64,000 bases of DNA, taken from the NCBI GenBank assembly GCA_900544395.1, contig UQVC01000006.1, positions 1-64,000 of the forward strand. The letters run 5' to 3'. The notes beneath the pieces were generated by a model. The model was given only the letters and a program-made list of their open reading frames with translations, had not been told where the DNA came from and did not search any database. Origin of the DNA: an uncultured Ruminococcus sp. Its GTDB lineage: Bacteria > Bacillota > Clostridia > Lachnospirales > Lachnospiraceae. A program made the position numbers and the translations under genes. Shown here in pieces: positions 1 through 8,126 of this stretch (the first letter of the stretch is position 1; every line of letters starts with the position of its first letter).

Positions 1-135
1 GAAGAGGAAGCGGCATCGGTTTAATATAGCAATTATTTATTATTCGCTGTACTAGTATAAAAGAGAAGGAAAAAGAAGTCAATGGATTGGAAAGCAGTGC
101 CAACAAAAGTAGGAAAAATCCCCGAAAAGTGTTAA

Positions 136-149
136 TGTAAGCGCTAAAC
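136..149. promoter_or_regulatory. cre-like or LacI-family operator candidate
   Basis: The sequence TGTAAGCGCTAAAC is centred on the palindrome AGCGCT and agrees with 12 of 14 positions of the usual cre consensus TGWAARCGYTWWCA. It lies about 75 bases upstream of the putative -10 of the transporter operon. CcpA or a LacI-family repressor could bind here. That is inferred from sequence only; no LacI-family gene is in the window. Confidence 0.35.
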
Positions 150-206
150 TTTGGAAGATAAAGACAAAAAAACACTAAATTTTTAAAAAATATTTAGAAT
201 TTGTTC

Positions 207-233
207 AAAAAGCTTGAATGTTTACTATATAAA
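207..233 (+). promoter_or_regulatory. Shared promoter element, copy 1 (ABC operon)
   Basis: This 27-nt block is 24/27 identical to the block at 13792-13818 upstream of the GH29 gene. Both end in TTACTATATAAA, and both lie about 90 bases before a start codon (93 here, 86 there). TATATA at 226-231 can serve as the -10. No good -35 sits 17 bases before it, which fits an activator-dependent promoter. An AraC-type regulator such as the one encoded at 30226-31785 is a reasonable guess for the activator. Confidence 0.5.
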
Positions 234-325
234 AATCTTATAAAAATTCTTATACTTTTATTAAAGCAAACGCAAATGGAATCGAATATGAAAAAGTTGC
301 GAATGAAAACAGGGAGGAAAAGTAA

Positions 326-1267
326 ATGGCTAAGAACAAAACAAAAATGGTAGCCACGAAGAAGTCTTTACGGCAGCGGATGTACGAATATCGCTGGATT
401 TATTTTCTGGGAATTCCGGGAATTGTCCTCTTATTCTTTATGAATTATCTGCCGATGAGGAACTTGCTCATGGCATTTCAGGATTACAACCCGCATCTGG
501 GACTGCTGAAAAGTCCGTGGGTTGGATTGGAACATTTCCAGACATTATTCCAGGATCCGAAGTTTTACAACATGTTGAAGAACACGCTGATCATCAGTGG
601 ACTTTCTTTATTGACATTCCCGGCTCCGATCATCCTGGCATTGATCATGAATGAGGTGAGAAATGCAGCGTTCAAGAAATTTGTCCAGACAGCTGTGTAT
701 CTTCCGCATTTCCTTTCATGGGCGATCGTAGCAAGTTTAACATTTTTCCTGTTATCCACAGAACAGGGACTTGTCAATAAGATCGCAGAAATGATGGGGA
801 ATGAACCGACCGCTTATATGTTCAGTTCGGGGTGGATTTACGTGATCATCCTGGTACAGTCCGTATGGAAAGGAATTGGATGGGGATCCATCGTCTATCT
901 GGCGGCAATTTCAGGAATCGACCAGACATTATATGAAGCGGCGAAAATGGACGGAGCCAGCAGATTTCAGTGCATATGGAAAATCACACTTCCAAGTATT
1001 ATGCCAACAATCATGGTTATGTTGATCCTGAAAATGGGAACGATCATCTCCGTAGATTTTGAGCAGGTATTTCTGATGAACAACGCTATGGTAAAACAGC
1101 AGCTGGAAGTATTTGAAGTATACATCTTCAACAACAGTATTGCCAGCGGAAGTACACAATATTCGTACTCCACTGCAATTGGTATCTTTAAATCCGTGAT
1201 CAACACCGGCCTGGTAATCCTCACAAACTGGATTGCAAACCGCAAAGGTTACGAAGGTGTTATGTAA
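326..1267 (+). CDS. Carbohydrate ABC transporter permease, LplB type
   Basis: Inner-membrane permease subunit of a CUT1-type sugar importer. The 313-residue protein starts with a short basic segment and then shows about six hydrophobic helices, the first near residues 25-45. The cytoplasmic EAA loop, which docks the ATPase, is clear near residues 203-222 (EAAKMDGASRF followed by ITLP). Length and motif match the LplB/YteP family. The start follows a strong GGGAGG site. It is the first gene of an operon with a second permease 18 bases downstream and a binding lipoprotein after that. No ATPase is encoded nearby, so an ATPase shared with other importers, of the MsmX kind, is expected. The substrate is inferred to be an oligosaccharide cut by the neighbouring glycosidases. 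Confidence 0.93.
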   Translation: MAKNKTKMVATKKSLRQRMYEYRWIYFLGIPGIVLLFFMNYLPMRNLLMAFQDYNPHLGLLKSPWVGLEHFQTLFQDPKFYNMLKNTLIISGLSLLTFPAPIILALIMNEVRNAAFKKFVQTAVYLPHFLSWAIVASLTFFLLSTEQGLVNKIAEMMGNEPTAYMFSSGWIYVIILVQSVWKGIGWGSIVYLAAISGIDQTLYEAAKMDGASRFQCIWKITLPSIMPTIMVMLILKMGTIISVDFEQVFLMNNAMVKQQLEVFEVYIFNNSIASGSTQYSYSTAIGIFKSVINTGLVILTNWIANRKGYEGVM

Positions 1268-1285
1268 TAGAAAGGAGGGGGAAAT

Positions 1286-2206
1286 ATGGCTTCCCAAAAA
1301 GCAGTTGCCGTACAGAAAAGAGGCGGCAGAAAAAAGATGGGTATGAAAGTAAAGGAGAATCTCTACCAGGCGGCGCTTTGGTTTATCTTGATCCTTGTGG
1401 CTTTGACGATGATCCTTCCGTTTCTATACGTAGTCATACTTTCATTTACAGATGCTACGGCGTATGAGGCAGGAAAACTGATCCTCTGGCCAAAGAAGTG
1501 GTCCACAGAGGCATATGAACTGATCTTAAGCGGTTCCGGCTTCTTAAATGCATTAAAATCTACGTTGATCGTAACATTTATTGGTACACCATTGAGCGTG
1601 ATCGTATGTTCCGGACTGGCTTATATGTTATCCAAGCCGATTCCGGGAAAATCATTTATCAACAAATACGTAATGTTTACCATGCTGTTCAGTGCAGGTA
1701 TGGTTCCGAACTTTATCAATATGAAACAGTTACATTTGCTTGACAGCTACTGGGCGCTGATCCTTCCGGGGCTGTGCGGTGCATGGACGATCATGGTCAT
1801 GCGTTCTTTCTTCCAGTCGCTTCCGCTGGAGTTGGAGGAGGCAGCGAAGATTGACGGATGCGGGCCATTGAAGATTTTCAGCAAGATCGTGATACCACTG
1901 TCCAAGCCGATGCTGGCAACCATGACTTTGTTTTCCTTTGTAGGTTACTGGAATACATACTTTAACAGTGTTATGTATATTACAAGTACAGCAAAACAGA
2001 CTTTGCAGGTATATGTACAGAAAATTGTACTTTCTTCAACAGTGGCAGATGTGGTAGATTTATCGACCGAACTGGCGACAACAGTTCCTCAGGAGGTAAT
2101 GAGAATGGCGGCGGTCGTAGTTGTAATCATTCCGATTTTGATCATCTATCCATTCTTGCAGAAATACTTCCAGACAGGTATGATGGTAGGAGCTGTAAAA
2201 GGATAA
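1286..2206 (+). CDS. Carbohydrate ABC transporter permease, YtcP/YesQ type
   Basis: Second permease subunit, pairing with the LplB-type protein to form the transmembrane channel. The 306-residue protein has a basic N-terminus (about residues 1-30) and about six membrane segments, the first near residues 33-53. A canonical EAA loop lies near residues 190-210 (EEAAKIDGCGPLKIF, then a proline-containing IPLS). The start codon is preceded by AAAGGAGGGGG and sits 18 bases after the upstream stop, so the two permeases are made together. Length is normal for the family and nothing is disrupted. Its sugar specificity cannot be read from the sequence. Confidence 0.93.
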   Translation: MASQKAVAVQKRGGRKKMGMKVKENLYQAALWFILILVALTMILPFLYVVILSFTDATAYEAGKLILWPKKWSTEAYELILSGSGFLNALKSTLIVTFIGTPLSVIVCSGLAYMLSKPIPGKSFINKYVMFTMLFSAGMVPNFINMKQLHLLDSYWALILPGLCGAWTIMVMRSFFQSLPLELEEAAKIDGCGPLKIFSKIVIPLSKPMLATMTLFSFVGYWNTYFNSVMYITSTAKQTLQVYVQKIVLSSTVADVVDLSTELATTVPQEVMRMAAVVVVIIPILIIYPFLQKYFQTGMMVGAVKG

Positions 2207-2270
2207 GTTGGAGATATGATATCAAAAAACGGCTGCAAGGAAGCAGCTGGAAATAAAAGGAGGATAAAAA

Positions 2271-3908
2271 ATGAGAAAGAAAAGAGTTTTGGCGCTTTGT
2301 CTGTCGGCAGTGATGCTTGCAGGAGCATTGACAGGATGTGGAAGCAGCGATGCCAAGGAGAAAGACGGGGGATCTAAGAAAGAAGAGACCACCAAGGACG
2401 GAAAGATGACGATTTCCGTAATGGGAATTGACTGGGGATTCGGAGCAGTATCCAACAGCCAGATGGAACAGTACTGGGAAGAAAAGATGGACGTGGATCT
2501 GGATATTGAATGGGTAAGCTATCAGGATTATGATCAGAAGCTGAATACTTTGATCGCGGCAGACAGCCAGCCGGATGTCATTCAGATCAATAAAGTGGGC
2601 GGTGCATACTATTATCCGATTTTGACACAGGCGATTGATGCCGGACAGTTCGTGGATCTGACCGATTATCTGTTTGACGATGGAAAAGGAATTGCAGAGA
2701 CCAATGCCGTAATGAAAAACTGGGATGAAAATTTCTGGGAGCAGGCAACATACAATGATGGAATTTATATTCTGCCAAGAAGTAAAGCCGAAAAAGGACA
2801 GAATTCAGGAATCGAAGTTCGAAAAGATCTGATGGAAAAATACGGATATACAGAAGAACCGAAAACGATGGATGAACTGAAAGACTGGCTGATCGGACTG
2901 TCCAAAGCAGCGACAGAAGGAGAAGGCAAGAAGGTTTATGCACTGGATTTCTTTGACAATGCAGGAAATGGATTTATGGATGACCGTATCAAAGGATTTG
3001 CAATAGCATTTACCGGACAGACTGACTGGGAAATCAACGAAGACGGTGAATTTGAGTACATGCAGTTTGATGAAAAATATATCGACTTTTTGAACTGGAT
3101 GAAAGATCTGTATGATGCCGATGTGCTGGATCCGGAATTTGCACTTGGAAATGCAGATACATCCAAATGGAAAGCCGGCAACTCCGTTGCATATCTCTGC
3201 CAGTGGTACAACTGGAACCAGTCAGCCGATCTGACAAGTAACAAAGTGTTTGATAAGAACACACCGGATACATATGAAGCATGGTGTCTGATGCCGGTAG
3301 AAGGACCGGAAGCTTATACAGTATCACCGAACTATACAGATATTGATTCATGTATTGCGATCAGTTCTTCCTGCTCAGAAGAGAAAATCCAGAAGATTCT
3401 GGAAGCATTCAATCACACAGAAGAGTCCATGCCGGGATATGATAATTTGATGAGATTTGGAGTAGAAGGTGTCAACTACAAATTATTGGAAGATGGAACA
3501 ATGGATACTTCTTCTGATCCGAAGATGGGTGAACTGAACAAACAGGGATATGTTGGAGGATGGAACCAGATCTTCCTGAAAACAGATCAGGATCAGGTAA
3601 ATGACAAATTCAAACGTGACGGTGCAAAGAGAGCTTCTGATGAAAATATCGCAAGAGCAGAAGAAATTAAGACCTTTGTATATGACAATCTGGAAGAAAC
3701 CGGAATGAAAAATGAAATCCAGAACCTTCAGTCAGAGACTTACAACAATCAGTGGAGTGTTCTGACAGACGATGTAAATACGATGTGTACCCAGTACGTC
3801 ATGGGAGAAATTAACGAACAGCAGTGGAAAGACTTTGTGGATGGAATTGTAAATTCATCAGATTACAAGGCAATTCAGAAGGAATTCAAAGAAGCTGCAG
3901 GCAAATAA
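2271..3908 (+). CDS. Extracellular sugar-binding lipoprotein of the ABC importer
   Basis: Solute-binding protein that would capture oligosaccharide outside the membrane and hand it to the two permeases upstream. The 545-residue precursor has a typical lipoprotein signal: basic MRKKR, a hydrophobic stretch, and a lipobox LTGC with the lipidated Cys near residue 23. A Ser/Asp/Lys-rich linker follows. The mature part, rich in aromatic and acidic residues, looks like the large (about 500 residues) LipO/YtcQ class that travels with LplB-type permeases. Gene order permease-permease-binding protein is usual for this class. A terminator hairpin directly after the stop probably raises the amount of this protein relative to the enzymes downstream. 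Confidence 0.9.
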   Translation: MRKKRVLALCLSAVMLAGALTGCGSSDAKEKDGGSKKEETTKDGKMTISVMGIDWGFGAVSNSQMEQYWEEKMDVDLDIEWVSYQDYDQKLNTLIAADSQPDVIQINKVGGAYYYPILTQAIDAGQFVDLTDYLFDDGKGIAETNAVMKNWDENFWEQATYNDGIYILPRSKAEKGQNSGIEVRKDLMEKYGYTEEPKTMDELKDWLIGLSKAATEGEGKKVYALDFFDNAGNGFMDDRIKGFAIAFTGQTDWEINEDGEFEYMQFDEKYIDFLNWMKDLYDADVLDPEFALGNADTSKWKAGNSVAYLCQWYNWNQSADLTSNKVFDKNTPDTYEAWCLMPVEGPEAYTVSPNYTDIDSCIAISSSCSEEKIQKILEAFNHTEESMPGYDNLMRFGVEGVNYKLLEDGTMDTSSDPKMGELNKQGYVGGWNQIFLKTDQDQVNDKFKRDGAKRASDENIARAEEIKTFVYDNLEETGMKNEIQNLQSETYNNQWSVLTDDVNTMCTQYVMGEINEQQWKDFVDGIVNSSDYKAIQKEFKEAAGK

Positions 3909-3920
3909 GCAGTAAAGTAA

Positions 3921-3947
3921 GATCCTCCGGCTTTGGCCGGGGGATTT
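3921..3947 (+). terminator. Terminator between binding protein and GH2 gene
   Basis: ATCCTCCGGC (3922-3931) can pair with GCCGGGGGAT (3935-3944), with one G-T wobble and a short loop. A T-run follows. It sits 14 bases after the stop of the binding protein and just before the ribosome site of the GH2 gene. It probably acts as a leaky terminator within the operon. Confidence 0.65.
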
Positions 3948-3965
3948 TTGAATCAGGAGGAGATT

Positions 3966-6900
3966 ATGGGACAGAAGGATTTTTTTTATGAGATCGCACA
4001 GACCAAACATCCGGCGGGGACAACAGACCGGGAAGTTGCGATGCGGAAGGTTTCGAATCATTATTTCAAAGAAACAGCCAGACAGAGGTTAAAGCCGATC
4101 TGGGAGATTGGGTATGAAGAGCAGAAGGAGAAATTTTATCAGGAACTGGAAGAGCAGAAAGCGTATTACAGACCGTTTCTGTCCAATCATCTTTCCACAC
4201 TTCCGATGGAAACACAAAGCCTTTCTCTGCAGCAGTTTGAGTTTCGGTACTGCGAGAAGGATGAGTGCTTTCAGGATCGCAATCGGCCGGATGTGAAGTG
4301 GGAAAATGTGACGATCCCGGATTACCGGGGACCGGCAAAGGAAGCTGGAAAATGGGAAGGCTATTACCGGACAGAATTTCCCTGTCCTGAGGGATGGCAG
4401 TCAGGCTGTCACAATGGATTCCGTATGATCCTGGCATTTCAGTGTGTAGATTATATTGCGGAGGTGTACCTCAACGGAAATTATGTGGGAAGCCATGAAG
4501 GGCTGTTTGCCCCATTTTCTTTTGATGTGACCAAATATATCCGGGAAAGCAATGAACTGGTGATCCTCTGTAAAAACGATATTCCGATCCTGGGAGAAGG
4601 GGAGTTTCTGGACGGAGATAAGATCTATGCAGCCACAGGACCAGGATGGGACGATCCTCAGATCGGATGGCATCACTGTCCCGCGGGAGCAGGGGTATTT
4701 GGAACGGTCCGTCTGGAACTTCGGCCGGAGATTTATGTGGACGATATTTTTGTGCGTCCGGATCTTTCCAAAGATTCGGTGGAAGTCCGGGTAGGTGTGA
4801 TCAATTATACAAATCAGGTAAAACGAGATCTGGACATTCACATTTCGATCGAGCCGAAAAACTATGAAGGCAGTGCGATCGGAAGTTTTGAGAAAAAAGT
4901 GACGGCTGTGGGTCCCGGAAAGAATGAGTACCGATATTTCTTTTCTATTGAGGGCTACAGGGTGTGGAATCCGGACACCCCGTGGCTGTATGGAACCAAG
5001 GTATTCCTGAACCAAGGCGAAGCGCTGCTTAGCGCCGGGGTACAGACAACGGGGCTTAAGGAATTTCGAAGTGATGAGACAAGTACTCCCCGCGGGAAGT
5101 TTTTCTTAAATGGCAAACCGATCATGCTGCGTGGTGCAAATGAGATGGGACATTTGCAGCAATGTGTGATGAATGGAGATTTTGAGCAGCTGATCGAGGA
5201 CATTCTGATCGCAAAGATGTGTCATATGAATTATTACCGGATTACACAGCGCCCGGTTCAGGAAGAAATTTATGAATATTTTGATATGCTGGGCATGATG
5301 CATCAGTGTGATTTTCCGTTGTTTGGATTTTTAAGAAGACCTCAGCTTTGCGAGGCGCTCCGTCAGGTGGAGGAGATGGAACATCTGGTCAGAAAGCATG
5401 TGTCCACGGCGATGGTAACCTTGATCAATGAACCGATGTGCATCAGAAGAACAGAAGATCCAAACGATAAGTTTTCCAGGCGCTATGAGGCAAAAGGGCA
5501 TCGTCATCTCCTGCGGGATGAACTGGAGGCTTTCTTTGCGGCAGCGCGTAAGGTGATCTATGTGCAGAATCCGGACCGGGTGGTGAAGAATGTGGAAGGA
5601 GATTATGACGGACCGACCCTGGAAGGAATGCCGGATTTCCATACTTATACGATGTGGTATACCAATCACGGAGAGCCCATCGGACGTCTGATGAGAGGAT
5701 ACCTGCCTCCGGTGAAAGCAGGCTGGATGATCGGATGTGGAGAATATGGAGCAGAAGGTCTGGATCCGGTGGATTTGATGAGACGCCGGTATCCGAAAGA
5801 ATGGCTGCAGTGTGATGAGAAGGGAGACTGGTATCCGGATCGGATCGTGCGGGCGCAGACGCATTCCGTGCAGGGGGACTGGTATCCGGAACAGCATATG
5901 ATGGAAGACTGGGTAAGGGAAAGTCAGCGCCATCAGGCAAGAGCCACGAAGTTGATGACAGACGCTTTCCGAAGAAGAGGCGATGTGATCAATCAGACAG
6001 CCATCCATCTGCTGATCGATGCGTGGCCATCGGGATGGATGAAAACACTGGTGGATTGTGAAAGAACGCCAAAACCGGCATATTTTGCATATCAGGAATC
6101 ACTGATCCCGTTGAAAGTGAATCTGTACACTGCAAGAACGAGCGCATATGAAGATGAGACCGTTCCGGTGGAAGTGTGGATTCTCAATGACGAAGGGGAC
6201 AGGAAGAATGTAGAAATCCAGGCAGAACTCTATGAGGAAGGCAGTGATACTCCATATGCCATGTATGCAGAACCATTTGAAATCGGGGCTGCAGATGCCC
6301 AGTGTGCAGGGATCCTTCCGGTGTCTTTTGAGAAAATCGGAAACAGGAGGACGGTGACAGTACAGACCGCGATTTTTACAAAAGACGGGAAGCGGATCCA
6401 TCAGGAAAAAATCGAGATCCAGGTGCAGAAAAGAAGAACACTGGAAAGAAAAGTCCATGCAGTGGGACAGGAGGCAGCAAAGCTTCTGGAAGGATATCAG
6501 GGAGAATGTTCGGATGATACTTCGGAAATGTGGCTGGTCAGCGGAGAAGATCAGACAGATCTAAAGCAGCTGGAAGAACATCTGCACAAAGGAAAAAGCG
6601 CACTGTGGCTGCTTCCTGAAAAACAAGAAGAATTGACCATTCTGAACAAAAAAATCGAGATAAAATCCTGCGGAGATCTGTTCTTTGCTGCAGCCGACGG
6701 GGCGTATGGATCGTATCCGCTTGGGATGCTGTATAATGCAAAGAAAGACTATATCGACGCTACTGCAGATCATACGATCCAGACAGAATTTTCAGGAGAA
6801 ACACTGATCTATACTTACGATAAGAGTGGATTTCAGGGAAGCAAAGGAGCAAAACCGCATCGTGCATTTGTCAAAAAATGTTCGGCAGAAGGGGGCACAC

Positions 6901-6992
6901 TGATCCTTTGTTCTCTGGCGAGAGAAGGAAGAGTCGGATACAATATCGGCCTGGATGAATTGCTTCTGGACCTTCTGGAACAGGAGGGATGA
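3966..6992 (+). CDS. Glycoside hydrolase family 2 enzyme (large)
   Basis: Retaining exo-glycosidase of the GH2 superfamily, which includes beta-galactosidases, beta-glucuronidases and beta-mannosidases. The chosen ATG gives 1008 residues and follows TCAGGAGGAGATT; an earlier in-frame TTG at 3933 lies inside the terminator stem and is unlikely. The sugar-binding jelly-roll domain comes first (about 60-240), then the Ig-like domain, then the TIM barrel. The acid/base glutamate is E489 in INEP and the likely nucleophile is E593 in CGEYGAEG. A C-terminal extension of over 300 residues follows. There is no signal peptide, so it acts in the cytoplasm. It is followed within 2 bases by a CE15-type esterase. 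Exact substrate unknown; a beta-glucuronidase or beta-galactosidase role would fit the context. Confidence 0.85.
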   Translation: MGQKDFFYEIAQTKHPAGTTDREVAMRKVSNHYFKETARQRLKPIWEIGYEEQKEKFYQELEEQKAYYRPFLSNHLSTLPMETQSLSLQQFEFRYCEKDECFQDRNRPDVKWENVTIPDYRGPAKEAGKWEGYYRTEFPCPEGWQSGCHNGFRMILAFQCVDYIAEVYLNGNYVGSHEGLFAPFSFDVTKYIRESNELVILCKNDIPILGEGEFLDGDKIYAATGPGWDDPQIGWHHCPAGAGVFGTVRLELRPEIYVDDIFVRPDLSKDSVEVRVGVINYTNQVKRDLDIHISIEPKNYEGSAIGSFEKKVTAVGPGKNEYRYFFSIEGYRVWNPDTPWLYGTKVFLNQGEALLSAGVQTTGLKEFRSDETSTPRGKFFLNGKPIMLRGANEMGHLQQCVMNGDFEQLIEDILIAKMCHMNYYRITQRPVQEEIYEYFDMLGMMHQCDFPLFGFLRRPQLCEALRQVEEMEHLVRKHVSTAMVTLINEPMCIRRTEDPNDKFSRRYEAKGHRHLLRDELEAFFAAARKVIYVQNPDRVVKNVEGDYDGPTLEGMPDFHTYTMWYTNHGEPIGRLMRGYLPPVKAGWMIGCGEYGAEGLDPVDLMRRRYPKEWLQCDEKGDWYPDRIVRAQTHSVQGDWYPEQHMMEDWVRESQRHQARATKLMTDAFRRRGDVINQTAIHLLIDAWPSGWMKTLVDCERTPKPAYFAYQESLIPLKVNLYTARTSAYEDETVPVEVWILNDEGDRKNVEIQAELYEEGSDTPYAMYAEPFEIGAADAQCAGILPVSFEKIGNRRTVTVQTAIFTKDGKRIHQEKIEIQVQKRRTLERKVHAVGQEAAKLLEGYQGECSDDTSEMWLVSGEDQTDLKQLEEHLHKGKSALWLLPEKQEELTILNKKIEIKSCGDLFFAAADGAYGSYPLGMLYNAKKDYIDATADHTIQTEFSGETLIYTYDKSGFQGSKGAKPHRAFVKKCSAEGGTLILCSLAREGRVGYNIGLDELLLDLLEQEG

Positions 6993-6993
6993 A

Positions 6994-8076
6994 ATGAATC
7001 CATTGGAACAGGAACTGCATCAGAGAAATCTCCCGGAACTGATGCGGCAAAACAGTAAAGAGCCGGTAGAAACACCGGCTCAGTGGGAAAGAAGAAGACA
7101 GGAAATCGGGGAGATCTTAAGCAGAGAATTTGCCGGTTTTCCCACACGCCTTGCCTGCCGGAGCCAAAAGGAAGTGGTGCGGATCGACAGAGACAGTTAT
7201 GGGGGAAAGGCAGAGACACAGTATTGCGAACTGAAGATCCGGTCTGATTTTTCTTCTGCATCGGTTCCGTTCACTCTGACGCTCCCCAAAGGCTCCTCTC
7301 CGGCTCCGATCTTTTTTTATCTGGCTTTTACGCCGGAGATTGCAGACGGAATCGGAGAAGAAGTGATCGACCATGGGTATGCAATTGCAAATGTCTGTTA
7401 TCAGGATATTGCGGCAGACTATTTTGACGGACATATGACCGGGCTTGGAAGGTTTTGTACCAGGAATCCTTATGACAGTTGGGGGAAACTCCGGATCTGG
7501 GCATGGTGTATGTCCAGGATCGCGGATGTTCTTCTTGATGATCCGGGGATTGACCAGAAAAAAACAGCGGTGATGGGACATTCCAGACTGGGAAAAGCGG
7601 CGTTGCTCGCAGGAGCATTTGACACCAGATTTGGACTGACGGTAAGCTGCCAGTCCGGCGCCGGGGGAGCCGCATTACTTCGGGGAAAGACCGGAGAGCA
7701 GATTGAAAATCTGTATGGAAAAGGCTCCAGACTATGGTTTGCGGGAAACTTCTTTCAGTATCGGGAAGATTTGGAAAAACTTCCCTTTGATTCCCATTTT
7801 TTGCTGGCAATGATGGCCGGAAGGCATCTGTATGTGACCAGTGCATCCAGAGATGACTGGGCAGATCCAAGGTCAGAATTTTTAGGCTGTCTGGCAGCCA
7901 GTCCGGCATTTGAATGTATGGGAAGTATGGGCTTGGAGCAAAAAGGACGGTATTTGCAGCCGGGAGAATTTAGTCACAAAGGAGACATCGGATATTTTTT
8001 GAGGGAAGGGACCCATTATCTGAGCCGGGATGACTGGAAGCATGTATTTGCATACCGCAAACAGCATCAGATATGA
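6994..8076 (+). CDS. CE15-like esterase (glucuronoyl esterase family)
   Basis: Alpha/beta-hydrolase resembling carbohydrate esterase family 15, whose members cleave esters of glucuronic acid. The 360-residue protein carries the nucleophile elbow GHSRLGK with Ser197, the family-typical run AGAFDTRF and QSGAGG just after it, an acidic segment DDWADPRSEF, and a C-terminal GTH with His341 as the probable triad histidine. The ATG at 6994 lies one base after the GH2 stop and is preceded by CAGGAGGG; an earlier in-frame start would lie inside GH2. There is no signal peptide, so it would act on imported oligosaccharides, which is unusual for an enzyme class often secreted to act on lignocellulose. 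Some relatives are annotated acetylxylan esterase, so the acyl group removed is uncertain. Confidence 0.75.
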   Translation: MNPLEQELHQRNLPELMRQNSKEPVETPAQWERRRQEIGEILSREFAGFPTRLACRSQKEVVRIDRDSYGGKAETQYCELKIRSDFSSASVPFTLTLPKGSSPAPIFFYLAFTPEIADGIGEEVIDHGYAIANVCYQDIAADYFDGHMTGLGRFCTRNPYDSWGKLRIWAWCMSRIADVLLDDPGIDQKKTAVMGHSRLGKAALLAGAFDTRFGLTVSCQSGAGGAALLRGKTGEQIENLYGKGSRLWFAGNFFQYREDLEKLPFDSHFLLAMMAGRHLYVTSASRDDWADPRSEFLGCLAASPAFECMGSMGLEQKGRYLQPGEFSHKGDIGYFLREGTHYLSRDDWKHVFAYRKQHQI

Positions 8077-8082
8077 CAAAAC

Positions 8083-8126
8083 GACAGCGTGCTTTGGAAT
8101 AAAAACAGCACGCTGTCAGGTTTTTT
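8083..8126. terminator. Bidirectional terminator between CE15 and kinase genes
   Basis: GACAGCGTGCT (8083-8093) and AGCACGCTGTC (8107-8117) form a perfect 11-bp stem. It is followed by six T on the plus strand. The 3' arm overlaps the stop codon of the minus-strand kinase, so the hairpin can end both converging transcripts. Confidence 0.85.

Larger units (their letters stand above)
1..325 (+). other. Intergenic region upstream of the ABC transporter operon
   Basis: This stretch has no complete gene. Reading frame 1 is open from the window edge and stops with TAA at 22-24, so bases 1-24 may be the last codons of an upstream gene, but eight codons are too few to judge. The rest is very AT-rich. 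It holds a catabolite-response-element-like palindrome at 136-149, the promoter-like element at 207-233 shared with the GH29 operon, and the Shine-Dalgarno sequence GGGAGG just before the first start codon. Confidence 0.5.

Noticed and set aside
3933..3965. TTG start at 3933 for the first GH2 enzyme
   Set aside because: It lies within the terminator hairpin and has no ribosome site, while the ATG at 3966 follows AGGAGG.
5331..6008. Long minus-strand open frames inside the glycosidase genes
   Set aside because: They are Cys/His/Pro-rich shadows of the plus-strand genes without ribosome sites or recognisable domains.
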